Source of the DNA: Clostridium sp. 26_22 | Lineage (GTDB): Bacteria; Bacillota; Clostridia; TANB77; CAG-508 | Assembly: GCA_001916005.1 (NCBI GenBank) | Contig: MNRP01000044.1 | Location: 1-36,630 of the forward strand | Direction of reading: 5' to 3' | DNA: 36,630 bases | Shown here: in pieces, positions 24,691 to 31,453 of the stretch | Layout of the letters: every line of letters starts with the position of its first letter | How positions within the stretch are numbered: position 1 is the stretch's first letter | The notes under the pieces: generated by a model | What the model saw: the letters and a program-made list of their open reading frames with translations, nothing else | What the model was told of the DNA's origin: nothing | The model's database searches: none | Program-made: the position numbers and the translations under genes

Positions 24691-24813
24691 ATTCTCAGTC
24701 CTTTTGTTTTTTATTTATTATATAAAGATATAGAGAAGAAGTCAAATAAAAATGAGTATAAGTTCAAAATAAGCACATATAATTTATAAATTGATAAATT
24801 TAGGGGGATGAAC

Positions 24814-26301
24814 ATGAGAAATACTAAAATTGTTTTGTTTGAATTAATGCTTTGTTTATTAGTGATATATGGAATTTTTATTTTAAATAAAAAAGCAAAT
24901 GAAAAAAATGAAATGCAAAATACTCAAAATGAAATTATTACTGAAGTACAAGAGATAACTGAAAAAGATGAACATGAATTAGAAAATCAAGAGACAAATA
25001 TTGAAAATGAAGGTTTTGAAGAACAAGGTTTAATTGCATACGAAGGTTCTGAAAAAACTCCTAATGTAGAACTTGGAGAATATACAGGCCTTACATATTA
25101 TTCCCAAATTGACAATAGATGGAAAAATTATTTATATACATCTGTAGGAAATCAAACACAAACAATAGGCAGAAGTGGATGTGGACCAACAGCCGGAGCA
25201 ATGATTGTATCTAGTATAAAAGGAAGTATAAATCCAAAAGAAATGGCTGATTTGTACGTAAAATATGGTTATAGAAGTGCAAACCAAGGAACATATTGGT
25301 CAGCCTTCAAATGGACAGCTGATGTATTTAATATAGGCTATAGTGAATGTTATAAATTAGATGATGCAATTGCAAAAATAAAAGATAATAATTATGTAAT
25401 AGCAAGTTGCAATCAAGGTTTATTTACATATGGTGGACATTTTGTTATTTTGATAGGAATTGATGGAGATTATATAAAAATTTTTGACCCATACTTGTAT
25501 GAAGGAAAATTTTCAACCAGCAGTCGTATTGGAAAAGCCAAAGTAAGTGGAAACACTGTTTATGTATCAATAGAAAATTTTAGAGAATATGCTAATTATC
25601 AAAAATTTTTCTGCTTCAAAAATGATAGAGTAACTAATAATACAGATAATTCAGGAAATTCTAATAATACAAGTAACGATGGAAATAGTGCTAATTATCA
25701 AGTTAAAATAACTGCAAATGGCGGTTTGAATATTAGAACAGGAGCTAGTACATCAAGTAATAGAATAGGTGGTTATAATCAAAACGAAATAGTTACAATT
25801 TTAGAAGAAAAAAATGGATGGGGAAGAACAAATAGAGGTTGGATTTATTTAGCATATACCAGTAAAGAAATTGCGGGAAATAATAATATATCAAATACTG
25901 TTGGAAATTCTGTAAAACTATCAAGTGATTGTAATTTATATAGTAATAGTAATTTAACTGGTGTTAGGTATCAATATAGAGCGAATACTACTGTAACGAT
26001 ATTAGAAAATGTGTCTGGAAATGTTGACAAAATAAGGGTTAATGCAACTGGTAGAGTTGCTTATATAGATAAGGCAAATTATAAGAACAGTAATTCTAAT
26101 GATAACAGAAATAATGTAGGAAGTGTTAGAAAGACTAAAAGTTGTGTGTTATATTCTAATTCAAATTTGAGTGGAGTAAGGTATCAGTATAAAGCCAATA
26201 CTACTGTTACTGTGTTACAACATGTGAATTCTTATGTTGATAGGGTTAGAGTTAATGTTACTGGTAGGGTGGCTTATATTGATGTCAGAAGTTATAGATA
26301 A
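24814..26301 (+). CDS. Secreted C39-like peptidase with SH3 repeats
   Basis: A 495-residue exported protein with an N-terminal membrane segment (5-24) and an acidic spacer (30-85). A papain-like Peptidase_C39_2 domain (about 91-270) has candidate catalytic Cys123 (S-G-C-G-P-T), His209 (G-G-H-F) and Asp225 (F-D-P). An Asn/Ser linker leads to an SH3_3 domain (about 291-350; G-L-N-I-R-x-G-A-S) and two 60-residue SH3-like repeats (about 365-425 and 440-495) sharing L-Y-S-N-S-N-L-x-G-V-R-Y-Q-Y. It is probably bound to the cell wall and cleaves peptidoglycan peptides or a protein. ATG 24814 is used because TAGGGGG abuts the ATG at 24808. Own terminator. Confidence 0.85.
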   Translation: MRNTKIVLFELMLCLLVIYGIFILNKKANEKNEMQNTQNEIITEVQEITEKDEHELENQETNIENEGFEEQGLIAYEGSEKTPNVELGEYTGLTYYSQIDNRWKNYLYTSVGNQTQTIGRSGCGPTAGAMIVSSIKGSINPKEMADLYVKYGYRSANQGTYWSAFKWTADVFNIGYSECYKLDDAIAKIKDNNYVIASCNQGLFTYGGHFVILIGIDGDYIKIFDPYLYEGKFSTSSRIGKAKVSGNTVYVSIENFREYANYQKFFCFKNDRVTNNTDNSGNSNNTSNDGNSANYQVKITANGGLNIRTGASTSSNRIGGYNQNEIVTILEEKNGWGRTNRGWIYLAYTSKEIAGNNNISNTVGNSVKLSSDCNLYSNSNLTGVRYQYRANTTVTILENVSGNVDKIRVNATGRVAYIDKANYKNSNSNDNRNNVGSVRKTKSCVLYSNSNLSGVRYQYKANTTVTVLQHVNSYVDRVRVNVTGRVAYIDVRSYR

Positions 26302-26329
26302 TTAGTAGAATTTGTAAGAATAAAATTAG

Positions 26330-26373
26330 ATACATAAAAAAACATTAAACTGGTGAAATGTTTTTTTATGTAT
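26330..26373 (+). terminator. Terminator with a 17-bp perfect stem
   Basis: 26330-26346 is the exact reverse complement of 26357-26373, with a 10-base loop and seven T in the descending arm. It serves the C39 gene and may also stop the convergent small gene that ends at 26413. Confidence 0.85.
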
Positions 26374-26412
26374 TGTACTTGTATAAGGATAAATTTTGAT
26401 AATAGCAGTATT

Positions 26413-26589
26413 TTAATTATTATTGATATTTAATTCATCTATTGCGTGTCTAGTTGCAGCAACTATAAAAGCCGTAAAGGTTGTTTCTTTTCCTCGTATT
26501 GCATTTTCTACATCATCAATTAAATCATTTGGAAATCTAATAGAACGTTGAGTTGTTGATGGTATTATAGGAATTTTAAAACTATTCAT
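26413..26589 (-). CDS. Small ribbon-helix-helix-type DNA-binding protein (58 residues)
   Basis: Start ATG at 26589 on the minus strand after a perfect AGGAGGTC ribosome site, stop TAA at 26413. The sequence has a short beta strand R-S-I-R-F-P-N-D-L then two helices (I-D-D-V-E-N-A-I and T-T-F-T-A-F-I-V-A-A-T-R-H-A-I-D-E-L), the pattern of Arc/CopG or YlcI/YnfO-like ribbon-helix-helix proteins. Such proteins are usually repressors, often antitoxins or plasmid-type regulators; no toxin frame overlaps it. Palindromes just upstream (26631-26667) may be its operator. Confidence 0.75.
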   Translation of the reverse strand: MNSFKIPIIPSTTQRSIRFPNDLIDDVENAIRGKETTFTAFIVAATRHAIDELNINNN

Positions 26590-26630
26590 AATGACCTCCT
26601 AATATAATTATAAACATTTTGGTAAAATAC

Positions 26631-26667
26631 GTATGTAATACATTTGAATTACATTTGTATCACATAC
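26631..26667. promoter_or_regulatory. Paired GTAT-N3-ATAC palindromes, candidate operator
   Basis: GTATGTAATAC (26631-26641) and GTATCACATAC (26657-26667), 26 bases apart, with ACATTTG repeated at 26640 and 26651. They lie between the ribbon-helix-helix gene and the divergent zinc-ribbon gene, where autoregulation would be expected. Confidence 0.45.
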
Positions 26668-26713
26668 AAAAAATGTATTTTAATATATTATAAAGTAGTA
26701 AAAATAAAAATGA

Positions 26714-26753
26714 TGTCGAAATTTGTTGATAAAACAATAAAAGTTGGCATACT
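26714..26753 (+). promoter_or_regulatory. Spo0A-box-like site and promoter of the DUF4352 gene
   Basis: TGTCGAA (26714-26720), a perfect 0A box, lies just upstream of TTGATA (26726-26731), 16 bases, CATACT (26748-26753). Control by Spo0A is possible but rests on one 7-base match. Confidence 0.4.
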
Positions 26754-26777
26754 GAAAAATAAAAGGAGGAATGCATT

Positions 26778-27395
26778 ATGGCATTAAAAATTTGTAAAGA
26801 ATGTGGAACAGAAGTAAGTTCAAAAGGAGTTTGCCCTAAATGTGGTAAAGATCAAAGAAACTTTTTTGTAAAGCATAAAGTTATTACTTTTATATTGATA
26901 GTTATTATTTTAGGAATAATAATTGGAGTTAATGGAAGTGGTGATAATAAAAGTCAATCTACACCAGTAACAGCTAATGAAACATCAAGCAACAATGATA
27001 CAACAGCAAAAGGAAATACTGTAGTTAATGTGGGAGAAGAAATAGAAACCAATGATACTAAAATTACTTTTGTATCAGCACAAGATTATACAAGCTATAA
27101 ATCTTATTCAGCCCCTAAAACAGGAAATAAAGTAGTGAGAGCAGAAGTTATATTTGAAAACATTTCAACTTCAGATATTTATTTAAGTAATTTGGAATGT
27201 TATGCAGATGGAGAAAAGTGCGAAGAATATTATTATGCAGACGATTACAAAAGTCCAACATTAGAAAGTTTATCAAAGGGTAAAAGAATTAAATCTGTTG
27301 TTTATTATCAAGTACCTGTAAATGCAAAAAGTATTATATTAGAATACGAAACAAGTGTATGGACAAGTAAGAAAATAGAATTTAAAATTAAATAA
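26778..27395 (+). CDS. Zinc-ribbon membrane protein with DUF4352 domain
   Basis: A 205-residue protein. The N-terminal zinc ribbon C-x2-C...C-x2-C (about 5-23) is followed by one membrane segment (about 34-51), a Ser/Thr/Asn-rich spacer, and an Ig-like DUF4352 domain (about 75-205; the pattern from I-E-T-N-D-T-K-I-T-F-V onward). The zinc ribbon is inside and the DUF4352 domain outside. These proteins are common in Firmicutes, with unknown roles, often near stress or surface genes. AAGGAGG precedes ATG 26778. Confidence 0.8.
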   Translation: MALKICKECGTEVSSKGVCPKCGKDQRNFFVKHKVITFILIVIILGIIIGVNGSGDNKSQSTPVTANETSSNNDTTAKGNTVVNVGEEIETNDTKITFVSAQDYTSYKSYSAPKTGNKVVRAEVIFENISTSDIYLSNLECYADGEKCEEYYYADDYKSPTLESLSKGKRIKSVVYYQVPVNAKSIILEYETSVWTSKKIEFKIK

Positions 27396-27469
27396 TATAA
27401 ATTTGGATTGTTTTTTCCATTTTTAGATGTTATAATTGATTTATAATGAAATAAAAGGAGATGAATTAC

Positions 27470-27757
27470 ATGAAATGTCCCGAATGTGGTAGTGAAAATG
27501 TTCAAGTTCAACTTGTTGAAGAAGGACAACAAACAAATAAAAAAGGTGTTGGATTTGGCGGACATATAAATAATAGTGCAAGAGGATTGACAGCTTTGTG
27601 TACATTAGGCATATCTAATTTGTTTTGGAAAAAATCTAAAGGAACAAATAAAACTAAAACAATAAATTCTACTGTAGCAATTTGCCAAAATTGTGGTAAT
27701 ACTTGGATAATAAAGAAAGGCAAAATGGGTTCTGCTCCTATAAGTATATTTAAATAG
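27470..27757 (+). CDS. Small zinc-ribbon protein
   Basis: A 95-residue protein with two Cys pairs: C-P-E-C at the start (3-6) and C-Q-N-C (about 72-75), which would together hold one zinc. A Gly- and Lys-rich middle with a short hydrophobic stretch (about 40-50) lies between. ATG 27470 is preferred because AAAGGAG ends just before the ATG at 27461. No family name can be given. It follows the DUF4352 gene by 74 bases on the same strand. Confidence 0.65.
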   Translation: MKCPECGSENVQVQLVEEGQQTNKKGVGFGGHINNSARGLTALCTLGISNLFWKKSKGTNKTKTINSTVAICQNCGNTWIIKKGKMGSAPISIFK

Positions 27758-27846
27758 ATATATAATCAAAATAATTATGAGGCAAATAATTATAAAGAAA
27801 AAAGAACATTATAAAATCAATACTTTATAAATGGATGGAATGAAAT

Positions 27847-27873
27847 AAAACACTTACTTGAGTAGGTGTTTTT
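27847..27873 (+). terminator. Terminator downstream of the zinc-ribbon gene
   Basis: AAAACACTTAC, four-base loop, GTAGGTGTTTTT (one G-U pair). Confidence 0.8.
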
Positions 27874-27885
27874 AATTATGTAATA

Positions 27886-27915
27886 ATAAAAAAAGTGAGA
27901 TTTTAAAAATCTCAC
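27886..27915 (-). terminator. Terminator of the tRNA-His/tRNA-Gln transcript
   Basis: GTGAGATTTT/AAAATCTCAC stem (27895-27915) read on the minus strand, followed there by a run of seven T, five bases beyond the tRNA-Gln CCA end. Confidence 0.85.
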
Positions 27916-27919
27916 ATGT

Positions 27920-27994
27920 TGGCTGGACTGGCTAGATTCGAACTAGCGCATGCCAGAGTCAAAGTCTGGTGCCTTACCGCTTGGCTACAGTCCA
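27920..27994 (-). tRNA. tRNA-Gln (anticodon TTG)
   Basis: Complete 75-base cloverleaf with CCA. It starts T-G-G-A-C-T-G as is usual for glutamine, and the anticodon loop has TTG within A-C-T-T-T-G-A-C-T. It is the second gene of a two-tRNA unit, 18 bases after tRNA-His. Confidence 0.95.
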
Positions 27995-28012
27995 ATATAT
28001 TAAATTTTAAAG

Positions 28013-28090
28013 TGGGGTGGAAGATGGGACTCGAACCCACGGTCTCCAGTGCCACAAACTGGCGCGTTAACCAACTACGCTACATCCACC
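28013..28090 (-). tRNA. tRNA-His (anticodon GTG)
   Basis: 78 bases with the extra 5' G typical of histidine (pairing with C73), anticodon GTG and encoded CCA. The sixth acceptor pair seems to be U-U rather than Watson-Crick. First gene of the tRNA unit. Confidence 0.95.
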
Positions 28091-28124
28091 ATGGCTTACG
28101 TGCTTGTCTTCTTGGCACTTTTAT

Positions 28125-28153
28125 ATTTTAACTCATTTAATATATATTGTCAA
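28125..28153 (-). promoter_or_regulatory. Sigma-A promoter of the tRNA-His/Gln unit
   Basis: On the minus strand: TTGACA (28153-28148), 17 bases, TAAAAT (28130-28125), 35 bases before tRNA-His. Confidence 0.85.
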
Positions 28154-28170
28154 CCCTATTTTGAAAAAAA

Positions 28171-28199
28171 TTGCAAATTAACATAAAATATGGTATAAT
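28171..28199 (+). promoter_or_regulatory. Promoter of the SleB-like gene
   Basis: TTGCAA (28171-28176), 17 bases, TATAAT (28194-28199) with a TG one base upstream (extended -10). Confidence 0.7.
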
Positions 28200-28266
28200 A
28201 TAGATATGCAAAAATAAAAATTCTTTTTTAAAATAAAAGAAGAAACAAAAAGGAGAAATAAACAAC

Positions 28267-28968
28267 ATGATGAAAAGACAGAAAAGAAGAAATGCACTAC
28301 GGAGAAGACTAGAAAAACTTGGAATTATTGCAATGATTTTGGTATCTTCGGGTTTAATGTTTCAATTGATAATAAATGTTTTAGTTATGAATAGTAACAA
28401 TCTTGTTACAGCATATTCAAGAGAGTTGAATGAAACAAACTATATAGAAATTGAAACAAAAACAGAGGAGGAGACTGAAAAAGAAACAGAAAACGAAGTC
28501 GAAAGCCAGGTACAAGCAGAAGAATACTTAACAATAGATATTGAAGTAGAAAAAGAGACCAAAAGTACAGAGGTATCTAAAGAGTATGAGGTAGACAAAG
28601 ATGATTTATACTGGCTCAGTCATTTGATAATGGCAGAAGAAGAAGGTGCTTCTTATGAGAACAAGCTGATGTGTGGACTTGTTGCAATGAATAGAGTAAA
28701 AGATAAAAGTTATCCCAATACTCTAGAAGAAGTAATTTTTCAAAAAGACAAAAAAGGAAATGTACAATATGCCTGCATAAAATCAGCAAAAGGCAAAAAA
28801 GCACGTATTTATTTAGAACCTAATGAAGATTCATTGCGAGCTGCAAAAGAGATTTTATCAAAAAATTGCAGTATAAAAATTCCAGAAGAGGTTGTTTTTC
28901 AATCAGAAAGACCATTAGGGTCGGGAGTATATAAGAAAATTGGAAATCAATATTATTCTTACAAATAG
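28267..28968 (+). CDS. SleB-type cell wall hydrolase, membrane anchored
   Basis: A 233-residue protein with a basic N-terminus, a membrane segment (about 18-42), a Glu/Thr-rich spacer (about 55-108) and a Hydrolase_2/SleB domain (about 112-233, PF07486). The catalytic Glu is probably Glu124, in I-M-A-E-E-E-G-A; the following L-M-C-G-L-V-A-M-N-R-V helix and the C-terminal Y-K-K-I-G-N-Q-Y-Y fit the family. SleB/CwlJ enzymes are lytic transglycosylases for spore cortex; related proteins act on the vegetative wall. The vegetative-looking promoter argues for the latter. The start follows AAAGGAG at 28250-28256; the ATG at 28270 is an alternative. Confidence 0.85.
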   Translation: MMKRQKRRNALRRRLEKLGIIAMILVSSGLMFQLIINVLVMNSNNLVTAYSRELNETNYIEIETKTEEETEKETENEVESQVQAEEYLTIDIEVEKETKSTEVSKEYEVDKDDLYWLSHLIMAEEEGASYENKLMCGLVAMNRVKDKSYPNTLEEVIFQKDKKGNVQYACIKSAKGKKARIYLEPNEDSLRAAKEILSKNCSIKIPEEVVFQSERPLGSGVYKKIGNQYYSYK

Positions 28969-28972
28969 TTCT

Positions 28973-29007
28973 AAGCTAGAAGGTATATTATATCTTCTAG
29001 CTTTTCT
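28973..29007 (+). terminator. Terminator of the SleB-like gene
   Basis: AAGCTAGAAG (28973-28982) and CTTCTAGCTT (28994-29003) around 11 bases, followed by TTCT. Confidence 0.8.
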
Positions 29008-29064
29008 CCATTTTATAGTTATAATTCAAATAAAAATAAATATAATGTAATAAATAGAAAGCTA

Positions 29065-29095
29065 TAGGGAAAAAAAGGGCGTCCCCATTTCCCTA
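29065..29095 (+). promoter_or_regulatory. Nested leader hairpin directly before a ribosome site
   Basis: TAGGGAAA (29065-29072) pairs with TTTCCCTA (29088-29095); inside, GGG and CCC form a second short stem. The AAAAGGAGG ribosome site of the next gene begins at its foot. A GC-rich hairpin at this place could limit translation or protect the message. Confidence 0.5.
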
Positions 29096-29111
29096 AAAGG
29101 AGGAAAAGAAA

Positions 29112-29474
29112 ATGGAAACAACAAAAAATATTGTTAAAGGAGTGGGAATATCATTATTATTAACAGTAATTTTACTAATAATATTTTCACTTATATTGAC
29201 ATACACAAACATAAGTGAAAACACAATAAATCCGGTTATAATGATAATAACAGCATTAAGTATATTAATTGGAAGTTCATTAAGTAATACAAAAATAAAG
29301 AAAAACGGACTAATGAACGGAGGAATAATTGGAGGAATTTATATTTTACTACTTTATATAGTTTCAAGTTTATTAAATTGGAAATTTAGTTTGAATATAC
29401 AATCTATTTTGATGATAGTAATAGGAATGGTATTCGGTATTTTAGGTGGAATTATTGGAGTAAACAAAAAATAA
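29112..29474 (+). CDS. TIGR04086 family membrane protein
   Basis: A 120-residue integral membrane protein with four hydrophobic segments (about 8-30, 40-58, 68-87, 95-116). It has the Gly-rich pattern N-G-x-x-x-G-G-I-I-G-G in the third, and G-x-x-G-G-I-I-G-V at the end, as in the TIGR04086 family of clostridia and bacilli (YrzE-like). The function is unknown. Start after AAAAGGAGG. Single gene. Confidence 0.85.
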   Translation: METTKNIVKGVGISLLLTVILLIIFSLILTYTNISENTINPVIMIITALSILIGSSLSNTKIKKNGLMNGGIIGGIYILLLYIVSSLLNWKFSLNIQSILMIVIGMVFGILGGIIGVNKK

Positions 29475-29528
29475 ACAGGAAAATTAAAAGTAGAAATGTC
29501 AATAAAATCAATGATTTGAATGATGAAT

Positions 29529-29583
29529 TGTCAAAAAATGTCGAAATGTTTTTGTTGACAAATCTACTTTTAGGAATTATAAT
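29529..29583 (+). promoter_or_regulatory. Promoter with tandem Spo0A-box-like sites for the fibre operon
   Basis: TTGACA (29555-29560), 17 bases, TATAAT (29578-29583) is a perfect sigma-A consensus. Upstream lie TGTCAAA (29529-29535) and a perfect 0A box TGTCGAA (29539-29545), same direction and 10 bases apart, the spacing at which Spo0A binds as a head-to-tail dimer. Position next to the -35 fits activation. An imperfect inverted repeat (AAAGTAGA...TCTACTTT) encloses the region. The rest of the 29475-29686 gap shows nothing else. Confidence 0.65.
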
Positions 29584-29686
29584 TTGATTACATTTTCATA
29601 TTTTAAAATTTTATTCAAAAAGGTTCATTCTGAACCAAAACAAAAAATCCCAAAAATAAAAAATAAAATAAAAAGGAGGAGTGCTA

Positions 29687-30277
29687 TTGAAAAAAAGTAG
29701 AAAAATAATTTTAGCAGTTATTGCATTAGCAATAATATTAATGTCTTTTGTAGGAGGACAAGTATATGCAAAATACATGTCAAAAGTAGAAGGACATGGA
29801 ACAGCTGAGGTGGCAAATTGGAATTTTAAAGTAAACGAAAAAGAAGAACAATTACAAGCAATATCTTTAAATTCAACAATAAATAACAAAACAGTATCAA
29901 ATAATAAAATAGCACCTGGAACGCAGGGGAGTTTTCAAATAAAACTAGATGCAACAGGTGCAGAGGTCGGAATAGACTATATTGTTAGATTTGAAAACGA
30001 AAGCAACAAGCCAACAAATTTGAAATTTAAATATGAAAATAAAGAATATAAATCTCTTACTGAATTACAAAATGATCTAACTGGAACAATAAATGCAAAT
30101 GATGCTGAAAAAACAAAAATAATTACAATTGATTGGGTATGGCCTTATGAAACTGGAACTACAGCAGAACAGATTTTAGCAAATGATAAAATAGATACGC
30201 AAAATGCAAAATCTATTAGAAATTATACATTCAACATTGTAGTAACAGGAACACAAGTAAATCCAAATCAAAACTAA
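29687..30277 (+). CDS. TasA/camelysin-like fibre protein
   Basis: A 196-residue exported protein, first of four co-directional genes. The signal peptide (about 1-28) ends in Q-V-Y-A, with the mature start K-Y-M-S and then V-A-N-W-N-F-K-V-N, typical of the TasA/CalY family that forms biofilm amyloid-like fibres. The I-A-P-G-T-Q-G-S-F-x-I-K-L motif (about 73-86) is a family hallmark. The TTG at 29687 is chosen over the GTG at 29681 because AAGGAGG ends at 29679. The dedicated signal peptidase SipW, usual in Bacillus operons, is not in the window. Confidence 0.8.
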   Translation: MKKSRKIILAVIALAIILMSFVGGQVYAKYMSKVEGHGTAEVANWNFKVNEKEEQLQAISLNSTINNKTVSNNKIAPGTQGSFQIKLDATGAEVGIDYIVRFENESNKPTNLKFKYENKEYKSLTELQNDLTGTINANDAEKTKIITIDWVWPYETGTTAEQILANDKIDTQNAKSIRNYTFNIVVTGTQVNPNQN

Positions 30278-30320
30278 ATAAAAATAGAATATGAAAATGA
30301 TGAAAATAGGAGGAAAAGAA

Positions 30321-30854
30321 ATGGGTACAATCCAAATTACAAAAGCAAAAGATAGTAAAGAGAAAAAAGATAAAAAAATAAAAACAATAACGATTTTATT
30401 ATTAATATTTTTTGTTATATTACTACTTTTAAGTGGTTATACATTTGCCAAATCAATAGAGGCAACAACAATAAATGCTAATGCTACAATTGCAGAACCA
30501 ATATTGGTAATAGAAAATAATCCACAAGTAGATATAACAGCAAGCCAAAACACTGGAACTTATATTTTTAAAGTAAAAAATTATAATAATCAAAAACAAA
30601 CTGAAATAGATTTAAAATATTATATTCAAGTAATATCAGATTTGGACAAATCAATTGAATTAAAATTATATGAAAATGGAAAACAAATTAAATTTGAAAA
30701 TAACAAAACTGATTATATAAAAATCTCAAAAGATAGTAAAAAGGAAAATGAATATAAATTAGAAATAACTTACAATAAAGACAAATCAGTTTCAGTAAAC
30801 GATATTATACAACAAATTCAAGTAAAAGTTCATACAGAACAAGAAAAGGCTTAA
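30321..30854 (+). CDS. Membrane-anchored protein of the TasA-like operon
   Basis: A 177-residue protein. A basic cytoplasmic start (1-21) leads to a membrane segment or long signal (about 22-45, ending Y-T-F-A-K-S), then a beta-rich outer domain. Its A-K-S-x-E-A-T motif after the hydrophobic stretch recalls camelysin-type proteins, but the I-A-P-G-T motif is missing. ATG 30321 follows AGGAGG; the longer frame from 30291 has no ribosome site. Perhaps it anchors or nucleates the fibres, which is inference. Confidence 0.7.
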   Translation: MGTIQITKAKDSKEKKDKKIKTITILLLIFFVILLLLSGYTFAKSIEATTINANATIAEPILVIENNPQVDITASQNTGTYIFKVKNYNNQKQTEIDLKYYIQVISDLDKSIELKLYENGKQIKFENNKTDYIKISKDSKKENEYKLEITYNKDKSVSVNDIIQQIQVKVHTEQEKA

Positions 30855-30857
30855 AAT

Positions 30858-31442
30858 ATGATAAAAAAATTTTTAAAAATAATCATAATATGTCTAATAT
30901 TAATAATAGTTTTAATTTTTATTTTTAAATCAAAATCTGAAATATCTTTTGATGATACTTTATTCCTAAAATTATTTCAAAGTTCACAAGAAAAATCTAA
31001 TGATAATTCAAAACAAAATGCAACAAAAGATTATTATGAATTTAATGTAGATAGTAAAACAGAAAAAATACAATTAGTTGATTTATATTCTACAACTGAT
31101 AATCTAATAAAAGAAAAAATAGCACCAGGAACCAAGGGAGAATTTAGCATAGGATTAAAAACAAATAAAAAATCACAATATAAAATATATTTTATTAGTA
31201 AAAACAACAAACCAATTAATTTAAAATTTGAAGCATTAGAAAATGATAACTTGATTTGCAAATCAAATACTTTAGAAGAATTATCTAATAATTTGAAAGG
31301 CACATTACAAAAAAATGAACTAAAAATAATTAAAATAAAATGGTGCTGGGAATATGAAAGCCAAGGTCAACAAGATACCAAAGACAGTAAAATAGAAAAA
31401 TATGAATTTGAGATACATGTTGAAGGTGAAGAAAAAAGATAG
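30858..31442 (+). CDS. Second TasA/camelysin-like protein
   Basis: A 194-residue protein starting three bases after the previous stop. A membrane segment (3-24) is followed by a domain parallel to the first gene of the operon: E-K-I-A-P-G-T-K-G-E-F-S-I-G-L, then N-N-K-P-I-N-L-K-F, N-L-K-G-T-L and W-C-W-E-Y-E, which match I-A-P-G-T-Q-G-S-F, N-K-P-T-N-L-K-F, D-L-T-G-T-I and W-V-W-P-Y-E there. So the two are paralogues. This one has no clear cleavage site and likely stays membrane bound. Confidence 0.75.
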   Translation: MIKKFLKIIIICLILIIVLIFIFKSKSEISFDDTLFLKLFQSSQEKSNDNSKQNATKDYYEFNVDSKTEKIQLVDLYSTTDNLIKEKIAPGTKGEFSIGLKTNKKSQYKIYFISKNNKPINLKFEALENDNLICKSNTLEELSNNLKGTLQKNELKIIKIKWCWEYESQGQQDTKDSKIEKYEFEIHVEGEEKR

Positions 31443-31453
31443 GAGGTGGTAAT

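Noticed and set aside
25900..26301. Possible DNA repeats or CRISPR in the 3' part of the C39 gene
   Set aside because: The similarity is between two SH3-like protein repeats and lies within one open frame; there is no spacer-repeat pattern. No CRISPR array was seen anywhere in the window.
27916..28131. 71-codon plus-strand open frame
   Set aside because: It runs antisense through the two tRNA genes and has no ribosome site.
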